From NCBI RefSeq assembly GCF_937973075.1, contig NZ_CALBWL010000051.1:1-64000 (forward strand): a DNA stretch of 64,000 nt, in the 5' to 3' direction. Positions 27,102 through 35,108 of this stretch are shown one piece after another. A model generated the notes under the pieces. The model saw nothing but the letters and a program-made list of their open reading frames with translations. It ran no database searches and was not told the origin of the DNA. Every line of letters starts with the position of its first letter. Position 1 is the first letter of the stretch. Both the position numbers and the translations under genes were made by a program. This stretch comes from an uncultured Campylobacter sp. (GTDB taxonomy: Bacteria > Campylobacterota > Campylobacteria > Campylobacterales > Campylobacteraceae).

Positions 27102-27478
27102 GTGCGATTTCGCGCCCTGTGCGCTTGCGCCGCACTAAATTTAAGGGCTTACGCGGCATGGCGAATTTAAAAGCTCGCGTGAGGTCGCGAACTCAAAGGC
27201 TGGCTCGGCGTTTTGGATTTGACGTGCGCGTCGTGGCATAATAAATTTAATCAGTTTCGCCAGCGGTTTAAATTTTTATCTCGCCGCGGTAAAGCAAGCT
27301 CGGCGATGCGCTGTTGGCGTGCGCTCTGGCTAGCTTTGATTCGCGTTTAGAATTCGACTAGCCATAGCGAGGCGATTTAAATTTCAGGGATCGCGACCGA
27401 CCGAGCGCATTTAAGCCGCGCCGCGTTTGAAATTACAGGCGTTTAAATTTAAATTTGAATTTTTTTGAAATTTCACAC
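27102..27478. other. Spacer after metN, no gene and no metI remnant seen
   Basis: G+C-rich spacer with scattered AAATTT motifs. I looked for the N-terminus of a MetI-type permease in this stretch and found no hydrophobic reading frame. Confidence 0.5.
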
Positions 27479-27504
27479 ATACTTCACTTTTGCGGAAGTA
27501 TAAT
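27479..27504 (+). promoter_or_regulatory. Palindrome over a -10 box: candidate operator and promoter
   Basis: Perfect inverted repeat ATACTTC (27479-27485) / GAAGTAT (27495-27501) with a 9-base spacer. Its right arm merges into TATAAT (27499-27504), a perfect -10 box about 29 bases before the start of the Met-rich peptide gene. The geometry suits a dimeric regulator, plausibly the response regulator encoded just downstream (autoregulation); this is inference. Confidence 0.55.
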
Positions 27505-27532
27505 TCCGCTAATTTCTTTTAAGGAGTACGTA

Positions 27533-27766
27533 ATGAAAAAACTTACTTTGTTTGCGCTTAGTGCGCTATTTGCTGGCACTTTTGCCGTAGCTGCCGACAT
27601 GGGCATGAAAGATGAGATGAAGGACGCCAATACATCAATGCATAATGGTGCGAAAGAGATGAAGGGCGACATGAAAGATATGCACAAGGATGCTATGAAA
27701 GAGGGTAAACATATGAAGGATGAGATGAAAGGCGAAATGAAAAAAGAGATGAAAAAAGAGATGTAG
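27533..27766 (+). CDS. Small exported Met/Lys-rich protein
   Basis: 77-residue protein. The start at 27533 follows AAGGAGTACGTA; the upstream in-frame extension runs through the promoter and is not used. Signal peptide 1-21 (ending AVAA). The mature part consists almost only of Met, Lys, Asp, Glu, Gly and His, arranged as repeats such as MKDEMK, MKGDMKDMHK and MKKEMKKEM. Such Met-rich periplasmic peptides recall copper- or silver-binding proteins or oxidant scavengers, but I cannot assign one. Its TAG stop overlaps the GTG start of the response regulator by one base, so the two are probably coupled. Confidence 0.75.
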   Translation: MKKLTLFALSALFAGTFAVAADMGMKDEMKDANTSMHNGAKEMKGDMKDMHKDAMKEGKHMKDEMKGEMKKEMKKEM

Positions 27767-28428
27767 TGAGTAAAATTTTACTCGTAGAGGACGATGAGAC
27801 GCTTTGCGATCTCATCGGCGAATATCTAAAAGACGCGGGCTTTGACGTATGCGTTTGCAGCGACGCTCAAAGCGCCGCGGATCTTGCTTATGAACAAAAA
27901 TTTGATCTTTTTATCTTTGACGTAAAAATCCCCAAAGGCGACGGATTCTCACTTTTAAAAGAGCTACGCAAGAGCGGCGATCGCACCCCTGCGATATTCG
28001 CCACGTCGCTAAATACGCTTGATGATCTTGAGGTTGGTTTTAAAAGCGGCTGCGACGATTATCTCAAAAAACCGTATGAATTAAAAGAGCTGCTGCTGCG
28101 CGTTAATTCACTCATAAAGCGAAACTTCAGCCATAATTTTGATGATTTTGTAACTATTGACGACGAGTTTAAATTTTACTTTGCAAGCAAAGAGCTACGC
28201 AAGGCAGGCGTGCCCGTCGCGCTTTCAAACAAAGAACGCGAGCTGCTGGCGCTTTTTTTGCAAAATAAAAACAGGCTTTTAAGCAAGGATGAAATTTTCT
28301 CCGCGATCTATGTTTTTAACGAAACGCCAAGCGAAGAAGCGCTACGAACTTATATCAAAAATCTACGCCGCGTCCTAGGCGAAGAGCATATCATAAATCG
28401 CCGCAACGCAGGGTATCTGTATGTCTGA
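27766..28428 (+). CDS. OmpR-family response regulator
   Basis: DNA-binding regulator (220 aa), GTG start overlapping the previous stop (TAGTG). Receiver: acidic pair at 9-10, phosphoacceptor Asp52 (FIFDVKIPKGDG), Thr/Ser at ATSLN, Lys in YLKKPYE. The C-terminal winged helix has LSNKERELLALFL and ends NRRNAGYLYV. Co-transcribed with the Met-rich peptide gene and the kinase that follows (8-base overlap). It probably controls this operon and perhaps envelope-stress genes. Confidence 0.92.
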   Translation: MSKILLVEDDETLCDLIGEYLKDAGFDVCVCSDAQSAADLAYEQKFDLFIFDVKIPKGDGFSLLKELRKSGDRTPAIFATSLNTLDDLEVGFKSGCDDYLKKPYELKELLLRVNSLIKRNFSHNFDDFVTIDDEFKFYFASKELRKAGVPVALSNKERELLALFLQNKNRLLSKDEIFSAIYVFNETPSEEALRTYIKNLRRVLGEEHIINRRNAGYLYV

Positions 28429-29593
28429 AAAGACTGCTTTAACGCTTAAAATTCTATCTTTATATCTCATTTCAAGCGCGTTATTTTTAGGATATTTTTT
28501 CAAGATAAATTACAGGATGAACGAAGCCGCGCTACTTTCGCACAGGATAAAAGAGCTAAAAGAGATCAAAATGATGATCTATATGAAAGCAAGCATGGAC
28601 GGGCTGGAATCGCTAGCGGACTTTGAGCGCGAAAAGGGCGTGAGTGCGTGTATATTTAAGCCAAACTCTGATGAAATTTACGGCTGCAGTGGTGAGCTTG
28701 GCGCACTTGATAAAGCGAAGCTAAAGGCGGAATTTATAAGTGGCGGAAGGCTAGGAATTTATGAAAATCTGCAAAATATGGAGGAGCGAAACGCCTTTTC
28801 CAAGGCTAAAATCATTCTGCTTGGAAGTAGCGTGCAGGGCGAAATTTTAACGCTTCGTATCAAAACCGCAGCGATGATGATAGCGCTTTTGGGTGTGATA
28901 TTAGCCGTGGCGTTTTATCTGGTGCGGCTAGGTACAAAGCCGCTTTACGATAAGATTGACACGCTAAATCGCTTCATCAAGGATAGTACCCACGAGATTA
29001 ATACTCCGCTTAGTATTATCTCCATGAGCGTCGAGACGATGCGGCACGCAGAGCTTGGAGAATACAACGCCAAGCGCGTCGCTAATATCGATCTTGCCGC
29101 TAAGACGCTTTCGCGCATCTACGAGGATCTTGTGTTTTTAACCTTCGGTATGAATAAGGAGGGCGAGATTAGCTCGATCGATCTAAAAAGCCTCGTTGCT
29201 TCGCGCTGCGAATACTTCGCGCCGTTTATTCAAAAGCGCAGACTAAGCCTTAAAACCGATCTTTCGGATGCGAGCATGAACGCAAATATTTATGAAATTT
29301 CGCGCCTGATCGATAATCTGCTAAGTAATGCCGTAAAATACGCCAACGCAGGCGGCTACGTGGATGTGCGGCTAAGGCACGGCGAGCTGGCGATCTCAAA
29401 CAGCGGCGAGGGGATCGATAAGAAAAAAGGCGACGAAATTTTCAGGCGCTTTGCGCGCTTTAACTCAAGCGAGGGCGGCTTTGGAATCGGGCTTAGCATC
29501 GTAAGCGAGGTCTGCAAAAAATACTCCTTTTCTATCTCCTACGACAGCGTGCCGGGCGAGATAACGACCTTCCGCCTTACGTGGCGCGAATAA
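28421..29593 (+). CDS. Sensor histidine kinase, partner of the upstream regulator
   Basis: Inner-membrane kinase (390 aa). First span about residues 8-27, a periplasmic region of about 120 residues (28-147) containing two Cys (77 and 89) and several Met, second span 148-168. No clear HAMP; the phosphoacceptor box STHEINTPLSII follows with His191. ATPase domain: N box DNLLSNAVKYA, G1 EGIDKKKG, G2 GFGIGLSIVSEV. The periplasmic Met and Cys residues, with the Met-rich secreted peptide in the same operon, suggest sensing of a metal or oxidant; this is inference. Confidence 0.9.
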   Translation: MSEKTALTLKILSLYLISSALFLGYFFKINYRMNEAALLSHRIKELKEIKMMIYMKASMDGLESLADFEREKGVSACIFKPNSDEIYGCSGELGALDKAKLKAEFISGGRLGIYENLQNMEERNAFSKAKIILLGSSVQGEILTLRIKTAAMMIALLGVILAVAFYLVRLGTKPLYDKIDTLNRFIKDSTHEINTPLSIISMSVETMRHAELGEYNAKRVANIDLAAKTLSRIYEDLVFLTFGMNKEGEISSIDLKSLVASRCEYFAPFIQKRRLSLKTDLSDASMNANIYEISRLIDNLLSNAVKYANAGGYVDVRLRHGELAISNSGEGIDKKKGDEIFRRFARFNSSEGGFGIGLSIVSEVCKKYSFSISYDSVPGEITTFRLTWRE

Positions 29594-29626
29594 AATTTTA
29601 AAATTTAGTGAAATTTTAAAATTTAA

Positions 29627-29670
29627 AAGCGACCGCCTGCGGTTTAAATTTAATCGTCGTTTGGTCGCTT
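29627..29670 (+). terminator. Hairpin after the kinase gene
   Basis: Inverted repeat AAGCGACC (29627-29634) / GGTCGCTT (29663-29670) with a small nested ACCGC-CTGCGGT pairing. The loop is long and no T-tract follows, so a terminator role is uncertain. Confidence 0.35.
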
Positions 29671-29837
29671 AAATTCCGCGCAAAAAGGCTCTAATTGCCG
29701 GAGCGTTTAAATTTAATCGTCGCTTGTTTTTGTTCTAAAACGGAGCGCGGAATTTTATCAGTCGTTCGCTTTGCGCTCGTAAAATGACCCTAAAAGTTAT
29801 GGGTGCGGAATTTTATTCGTCCGCGATTTCATAAAAT

Positions 29838-30458
29838 TTAGCTTTTATTTCTTGATAAGTATATCCAGTGGATTATATTACTGAATAAAATCGGAACAGA
29901 TATACCAAAAAACATTGAGCCGCCTCCAAAAAACGATAGCCAACCAAACAGGCTCTCTCTGCTCGCAAAAGTTGGAAACGTCCGCCCGTTGCCTACTTTG
30001 TGTGGGATGCCGTTTATGGCAAAATCGGCGTAGAAATAATTATTTAGAAGCCAATAGATAAAAGGTATGCCGATAAGCATAATTAGCTGCGTCTTGACGG
30101 CGGGAAGCTCTTTTTCATATAAGAATACGGCGATTGGATAATACACGCAGCTTAGCGCGAAAGCCGTTAAAATAGGTACCCACAATGCCGCGACGTAAAA
30201 TTCCGCAAGCTGCGTGTGCGGGCTTATTTTGCCGATTGCGGCGATGTTTGGAAAAAACCGCTTCATAAATCCAACGAAGTCCGCGCATGCCGCACTTACG
30301 TCTAAAATATTTTCGGGTAGCACGAATACGCTAAGCGCCGTGATCGCAAACAGCGCGAAAACCGCCGCGTAAAGCCGCCCGAAAAATTTAGTAAATTTCG
30401 TATCGGGATATGACGCCTCTTGCTCTTGCGCGCCTTGAGAATTCGGCAGATCGCTCAT
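29838..30458 (-). CDS. Hypothetical membrane protein (206 aa)
   Basis: Unrecognised integral membrane protein. ATG at 30458 follows AAAGGAGCGAACG. Residues 1-25 are polar and cytoplasmic; four hydrophobic segments follow at about 28-48, 85-110, 125-145 and 175-200. Between the third and fourth lies a polar loop with Tyr/Phe/Gly (NYFYADFAINGIPHKVGNG). No catalytic motif seen. It is convergent with the two-component operon. Confidence 0.65.
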   Translation of the reverse strand: MSDLPNSQGAQEQEASYPDTKFTKFFGRLYAAVFALFAITALSVFVLPENILDVSAACADFVGFMKRFFPNIAAIGKISPHTQLAEFYVAALWVPILTAFALSCVYYPIAVFLYEKELPAVKTQLIMLIGIPFIYWLLNNYFYADFAINGIPHKVGNGRTFPTFASRESLFGWLSFFGGGSMFFGISVPILFSNIIHWIYLSRNKS

Positions 30459-30985
30459 CGTTCGCTCCTTTAATAAAGTTTGCGTGCCAAAACCCGGCTT
30501 GCGCTAAATTTTAAAATTTTATGCCTTATCATTCGGTAAAATTTCACGACGAGGACTTGCTTTGGAATTTCGCGGTCAAATTTGAAATAAAATTTATTAA
30601 ATTTAACCGAGCAATGCTTTTTTACAAACAAAGTCTCGCCGCCTCTAACGTGCAGTGGGGTAGGTGGGGGTTTTGGCGGCAGACCTGCTTGCGGTTGCTA
30701 GCCGAAGCAAAGTAAAAGGGCGCTTCACAAGTATAGCCCCTTCCGCTCCGCCTCTTCCGAGCAAGAATTTAAGCCTTATCGGAAGCGACAAATAAAATTT
30801 AAACCCGCGCGTAGCGTGGCAATTTCTCGTATCGTCTTAGCCAGAAAGCCACTAAAATAAAGAAAGCCCTTTCATTTCACGCAAGCTCGCAGCCAAGACC
30901 CAAAATTAATTGCCTAACAAAAAAGGCAGGTTGGCGTTGCTTGCTCGCAAAATAACCGCGGAATCCCACTAGATAAAATTTAAAT
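30459..30985. other. Intergenic stretch, no gene seen
   Basis: About 530 bases with few A/T-core motifs in the second half. An open frame at 30521-30715 lacks a binding site and its first half is motif-derived, so I do not call it. Confidence 0.4.
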
Positions 30986-32218
30986 TTAAAATTCCGAGTA
31001 TTTCTGATAGTCGATCTGCGCGGAGTTTTTGTTGATCGTATCGACCGTAGCTTCGGCGATCGCCAGCTCCTCGTTGGTAGGGATTACAAGCGTTTTTATT
31101 TTGCTATCTGCCGTGCTTAAATTTCTAATCGAGCCAGTATTTTTTGCGTTTTTTGTCGCATCGATTTCGATGCCGATATGAGCGAGCCTCTCGCAGACAT
31201 TTTGCCTAAAATGCGGCGCATTCTCGCCGATACCGCCGGTAAAGATCAAAGCGTCCACGCGCCCGAGTACGGCGTAATACGCTCCGATCGTCTTAACGAC
31301 GCTGTACACGAGCATCTCAAATGCAAGTTTCGCGCGCGGCTCGCCATCCTCCATCTTTTCATATACTTTTCGCAGATCGCTTGCACCGCAGATGCCCAAA
31401 AGTCCGCTTTTTTTGTTCATTATGGCGTCCATATCCTGCGCGTTGTAGCCCGCGACGCGCTCGATGTATGGGATGATCGCAGGATCGATCGAGCCGCATC
31501 TGGTGCCCATGATGATCCCCTCAAGAGGCGTTAGCCCCATCGAGGTGTCGACGCACTTGCCGTTTTCTATGGCGCTTACGCTAGAGCCGTTGCCAAGATG
31601 TAGCGTAATGGCATTGAAGTTTTCGTATTTTTTACGTAAAAATTTCGCTCCCATCGTCGAGACGAACCAATGCGATGTGCCGTGCGCGCCGTAGCGACGA
31701 ACCTTATATTTTTCGTAGAATTCATATGGCAGTGCGTACATATATGCATATGGTGGGATGCTTTGATGAAAGATCGTATCAAAAACCGCGACGTTTGGAA
31801 TTTTTGGAGCGATCTTCAGGCAGGATTTGATGCCTGCTAAATTTGCGGGATTGTGTAGTGGTGCAAGCGGCGCAAGCTCGGCGATTTTAGCCATTACGTC
31901 CTCATCTATGAGTGCAGGAGCGTCGAAATAATCCGCACCCTGAACGATGCGATGTCCGATGCCGCCCACTTGAGTCAGATCTTTGATTACTCCGCTTTGT
32001 TTTAAAAGATTAATCGCGATTGCGATCGCGGTTTCGTGATTTGGAATTTGCTCGTTTTCAACCTTTATACTTCGTCCGTTGGCGCAATTGATGCTTCCGC
32101 TTGCGTGCGTCGAGCCGATCTCCTCGATGAGCCCACTTGCTATGCAGGCGTGATTTAGCATATCGTGGAATTTAAATTTAACCGAGCTCGAGCCGGAATT
32201 TATGACTAGGATATCCAT
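30986..32218 (-). CDS. ackA: Acetate kinase
   Basis: Makes ATP and acetate from acetyl phosphate, the last step of the Pta-AckA pathway (cytoplasm). 410 aa, normal. Motifs: the N-terminal phosphate-binding strand VINSGSSSVKFK, GIGHRIVQGADYF, FDTIFHQSIPPYAYMYALPYE, RRYGAHGTSH, HLGNGSSVSA and FTGGIGENAP. The start overlaps the pta stop by one base (TAATG), so translation is coupled to pta. Confidence 0.96.
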   Translation of the reverse strand: MDILVINSGSSSVKFKFHDMLNHACIASGLIEEIGSTHASGSINCANGRSIKVENEQIPNHETAIAIAINLLKQSGVIKDLTQVGGIGHRIVQGADYFDAPALIDEDVMAKIAELAPLAPLHNPANLAGIKSCLKIAPKIPNVAVFDTIFHQSIPPYAYMYALPYEFYEKYKVRRYGAHGTSHWFVSTMGAKFLRKKYENFNAITLHLGNGSSVSAIENGKCVDTSMGLTPLEGIIMGTRCGSIDPAIIPYIERVAGYNAQDMDAIMNKKSGLLGICGASDLRKVYEKMEDGEPRAKLAFEMLVYSVVKTIGAYYAVLGRVDALIFTGGIGENAPHFRQNVCERLAHIGIEIDATKNAKNTGSIRNLSTADSKIKTLVIPTNEELAIAEATVDTINKNSAQIDYQKYSEF

Positions 32219-33816
32219 TAATTCTCTCCCGCTTGAATGGCGCTGATAAGTATCGTGTTTACGATGTCGGCGACCTTGCAGCCGCGGCTTAGATCGTTTA
32301 TCGGCTTTTTTAAGCCCTGCAGAATCGGCCCGATCGCCACGGCGCCTGCGGTGCGCTGAACGGCCTTATAACAGATATTTCCGCAGTTAAGATCGGGGAA
32401 GATAAATACGTTCGCACGCCCTGCGACCGCGGAGCCGGGCATCTTTTTCTTAGCGACTGCAGCATCGACTGCGGCATCGAATTGCAGCGGCCCGTCGATT
32501 GTGAGCCCCGGCGCCTTTTCGCGCGCTTTTTGCGTTGCAGTTTTTATGAATTCTACGCTATCGCCGCTGCCGCTATCGCCGCTGGAGTAGCTTAGCATCG
32601 CCACGCGCGGCTCAAGCCCAAACGCCTTTGCGGTCGCGGCACTTGAGATCGCGATACCCGCCAGATACTCTGCGCTCGGGCTCGGCGCTACGGCGCAGTC
32701 GGCAAAAAGCAGAGCCTGCGTATCCAGGCACATTATAAATGCGCCGCTAACGGTAGCGATGCCGGGCTTTGTCTTGATGATCTGAAGCGCGGGGCGGATC
32801 GTCTCTGCAGTAGTCGTGCCGGCACCGCTTACCATCGCATCGGCCAGCCCTTCATACACGAGCATCGTGCCGAAGTAGGTGCGATCGCGCACTAAATCGC
32901 GTGCCTGCGCCTCGCTCATACCCTTTGCCTTGCGAAGCTCATATAGATCGCGCGCAAATTTTTCTAAGCTCGCATCCGTCTGCGGATCTAAAATTTTAAC
33001 ACCCGCTAGATTAAGACCTAGCTTGCTTGCGCTTTTTTGCACTTCGTCTTGCCGCCCTAAAAGGATCAAATTTGCAGCACCGCTTTGTTTTATAATCGCG
33101 GCCGCGCGCAGAATTCTCTCATCGTCGCTTTCTGGAAGTACGACGGTTTTAACGTTCGCGCGAGCCTTGGCGTAGAGCTTGCTTTCAAATTTCAACGGGG
33201 TTAGAATTTCACAGCGCGTGGAGTTTGCGGCATCAGTGAAGTAGCTTTTGTCGGTAACGACTTTATCAAGCTCTATCGCGCCGCTTTGGCACGCAGAATT
33301 TTCGTCGTGAAATTTTGCATCACTTTCGCAGGCGGAATTTTTATCGCAAAGCTCCGATTTTTTAGAATTTGCACCCTCTTGTGCAGGTCTTAGCGCGGAA
33401 AATGAAATTTTATCCTCATATATGCTGGCAAAGCTTATCGCTTTTGCTGCGGCGATCGAGTGCGTGCCAATGCGCGCGGCAATTTCGTTAGGATAAAATC
33501 CGCAAACGGGGATATTTAGATCCTTTGCGATTTGTAAATTTAGCTCGCGCAGATCGGCTCCCGCTACGCCGCGAACCAGTACAAAATTGCACTGCTCTAA
33601 AATCTGCGTAAAGCGCTCTATCGCCGCCTTTCGCACACGCTCATCCTGCCCATCCGCGAGCGCTTTTTCAAGCTCGCTCCTGCTAAAAAGGGCATTGTCG
33701 CCAGCGATGCAAAGTTGCAAAACGTTGTGAAAGCTCATGGATAAAATTTTATCTAGTTTTTTTAGCTCGGATTGGTAGGCGGCAGGCTCGTCGCATAGGA
33801 GCAAAATTCCGTTCAT
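32218..33816 (-). CDS. pta: Phosphate acetyltransferase with in-frame insertion
   Basis: Converts acetyl-CoA and phosphate to acetyl phosphate and CoA. 532 aa: a reduced N-terminal regulatory part (1-140) and the catalytic PTA_PTB domain (about 215-530), with VVLPESDDERILRAA, SGAGTTTAETIRPALQ, MLSYSSGDSGSG and the terminal DLSRGC. Residues about 145-200 are a polar, Ser/Asp/Lys-rich insertion (KNSACES, KFHDENSACQSG) between the two parts, coded by the A/T-core motif seen between genes. The catalytic domain is intact. First gene of the pta-ackA operon. Confidence 0.94.
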   Translation of the reverse strand: MNGILLLCDEPAAYQSELKKLDKILSMSFHNVLQLCIAGDNALFSRSELEKALADGQDERVRKAAIERFTQILEQCNFVLVRGVAGADLRELNLQIAKDLNIPVCGFYPNEIAARIGTHSIAAAKAISFASIYEDKISFSALRPAQEGANSKKSELCDKNSACESDAKFHDENSACQSGAIELDKVVTDKSYFTDAANSTRCEILTPLKFESKLYAKARANVKTVVLPESDDERILRAAAIIKQSGAANLILLGRQDEVQKSASKLGLNLAGVKILDPQTDASLEKFARDLYELRKAKGMSEAQARDLVRDRTYFGTMLVYEGLADAMVSGAGTTTAETIRPALQIIKTKPGIATVSGAFIMCLDTQALLFADCAVAPSPSAEYLAGIAISSAATAKAFGLEPRVAMLSYSSGDSGSGDSVEFIKTATQKAREKAPGLTIDGPLQFDAAVDAAVAKKKMPGSAVAGRANVFIFPDLNCGNICYKAVQRTAGAVAIGPILQGLKKPINDLSRGCKVADIVNTILISAIQAGEN

Positions 33817-33928
33817 CGGCTGATCCTTTGAAATAAGATAGTCAATTGTAGCAAAATTTTGCTTGCGTGTTAATCAAAGATTTATCGTGAGGGTTTAAAA
33901 TTTGGTAACTTCCAACAAAGGAGCGCAC

Positions 33929-34666
33929 ATGAAAAATTTAGTGATTTTGGCTCTTTTAGTGAGCCTCGCCGCGGCGAAAATCAACATAAACGAAGCTAGT
34001 CGCTACGAGCTGATGACGATCGGTGGGCTTGATGCGGGTAGGGCGGATATGCTTATGCAATACCGCCAAAAGCGCGAAATTTCAAGTGCAGATGAGCTAA
34101 AGGGCATCAACGGCTTTGCAAGTTACGATACTGCTAAACTGCAGAAGAGCTTTGAAATATCGCCTAGAGCTAACGTGCAGCAGCCGGTGCAGCCTGATCG
34201 CGATATAGTCGTGGTCGAAAAGACCCGCACCCGCACGGTTTACGGAGGCTCTACTTACAGACGCGTGGAAAATTACGGAAACGGCATCACGATCACAGAG
34301 ACTGGCACTTTACCGCCTCCTCTTCCGCGAGGATATGGTAGGCACGGCGGCATGATGCCGCCTCCTCCCCCACCTCCTGGCGGCATGCCACCACCTCCGG
34401 GAGGCATGCCACCACCTCCGGGAGGTATAAAACCGCCTCCTCCGCCACCGCCACCTCCATCAAGTGACTATTACCACAGAAGTTCTAACCGTATGAGCGA
34501 TAGTGAAATTGGCGGAAGCTCGCGCCGTAACATGCCGGTGCCTATGCATATGGGAACGATCCGCTCGAAAAGATCCAGTAGCGTCACAAGCTTCGGCGAC
34601 TGCGATCCACAAAGCGGCAACTGCGCTAGCGTGGGCGTAGGCGTGCAGGTAGATAGAGGGTTTTAA
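33929..34666 (+). CDS. Exported helix-hairpin-helix protein with polyproline region
   Basis: 245-residue exported protein. Start at 33929 after AAAGGAGCGCAC. Signal peptide 1-16 (ending LAAA). Residues 17-65 are a ComEA-type helix-hairpin-helix (ININEASRYELMTIGGLDAGRADMLMQYR), a DNA-binding fold. Residues about 130-185 are Gly/Pro-rich, with two identical 21-base units at 34382-34423 encoding GMPPPPG and further polyproline runs; the tail is Ser/Arg-rich with two Cys. ComEA relatives bind DNA at the cell surface for transformation. The long proline-rich tail is unusual for them, so a role in uptake or adhesion is uncertain. Confidence 0.75.
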   Translation: MKNLVILALLVSLAAAKININEASRYELMTIGGLDAGRADMLMQYRQKREISSADELKGINGFASYDTAKLQKSFEISPRANVQQPVQPDRDIVVVEKTRTRTVYGGSTYRRVENYGNGITITETGTLPPPLPRGYGRHGGMMPPPPPPPGGMPPPPGGMPPPPGGIKPPPPPPPPPSSDYYHRSSNRMSDSEIGGSSRRNMPVPMHMGTIRSKRSSSVTSFGDCDPQSGNCASVGVGVQVDRGF

Positions 34667-35069
34667 AATTTAATTTTACGCAGGCGGAATTTTTAGAATT
34701 TACAATCGAGATTCCGCCCGCCTTAAATTTACGGCTAAATTTTAAAATTTTGGTAGTGTAGAATTTAAAATTTATGCAGGTATCGCTCTACGCTACAATA
34801 AAATTTCAAAAAATTTTATAAATTTAATCGAGCCTCGCGTGGTAAAATTTCAAGCTAAAATTTTATGTTAAAACTGCTGCGCCGCGTTTTATCAAGATAA
34901 AATTTGCACCTTAAAATTTTAAATTCAAAATCCAGCCACATGATAAATTTTAAATTTGCCTTTTCCACTCTTTCTAAATTCCGAAATTTTGCCCCGTCTT
35001 GCTGCTATTAAATTTTAAATTCGACCCGATTTAACGCCTTAAATTCGTGAAATTTAATTTACAAAATAA
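34667..35069. repeat. A/T-core motif-rich spacer before ilvI
   Basis: Dense AAATTTTAAA and AAATTTC copies throughout (for example at about 34740-34775, 34795-34870 and 34900-34990). No gene seen. Confidence 0.5.
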
Positions 35070-35075
35070 TATAAT
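35070..35075 (+). promoter_or_regulatory. Putative -10 box for ilvI
   Basis: TATAAT within AAAATAATATAATCAC. Transcription would start near 35082, so a start at 35091 would leave almost no leader; this supports ATG 35109 with its AGGAT site. Confidence 0.5.
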
Positions 35076-35108
35076 CACAAAATTATTCCAATGAAACAGG
35101 ATGGGCGT

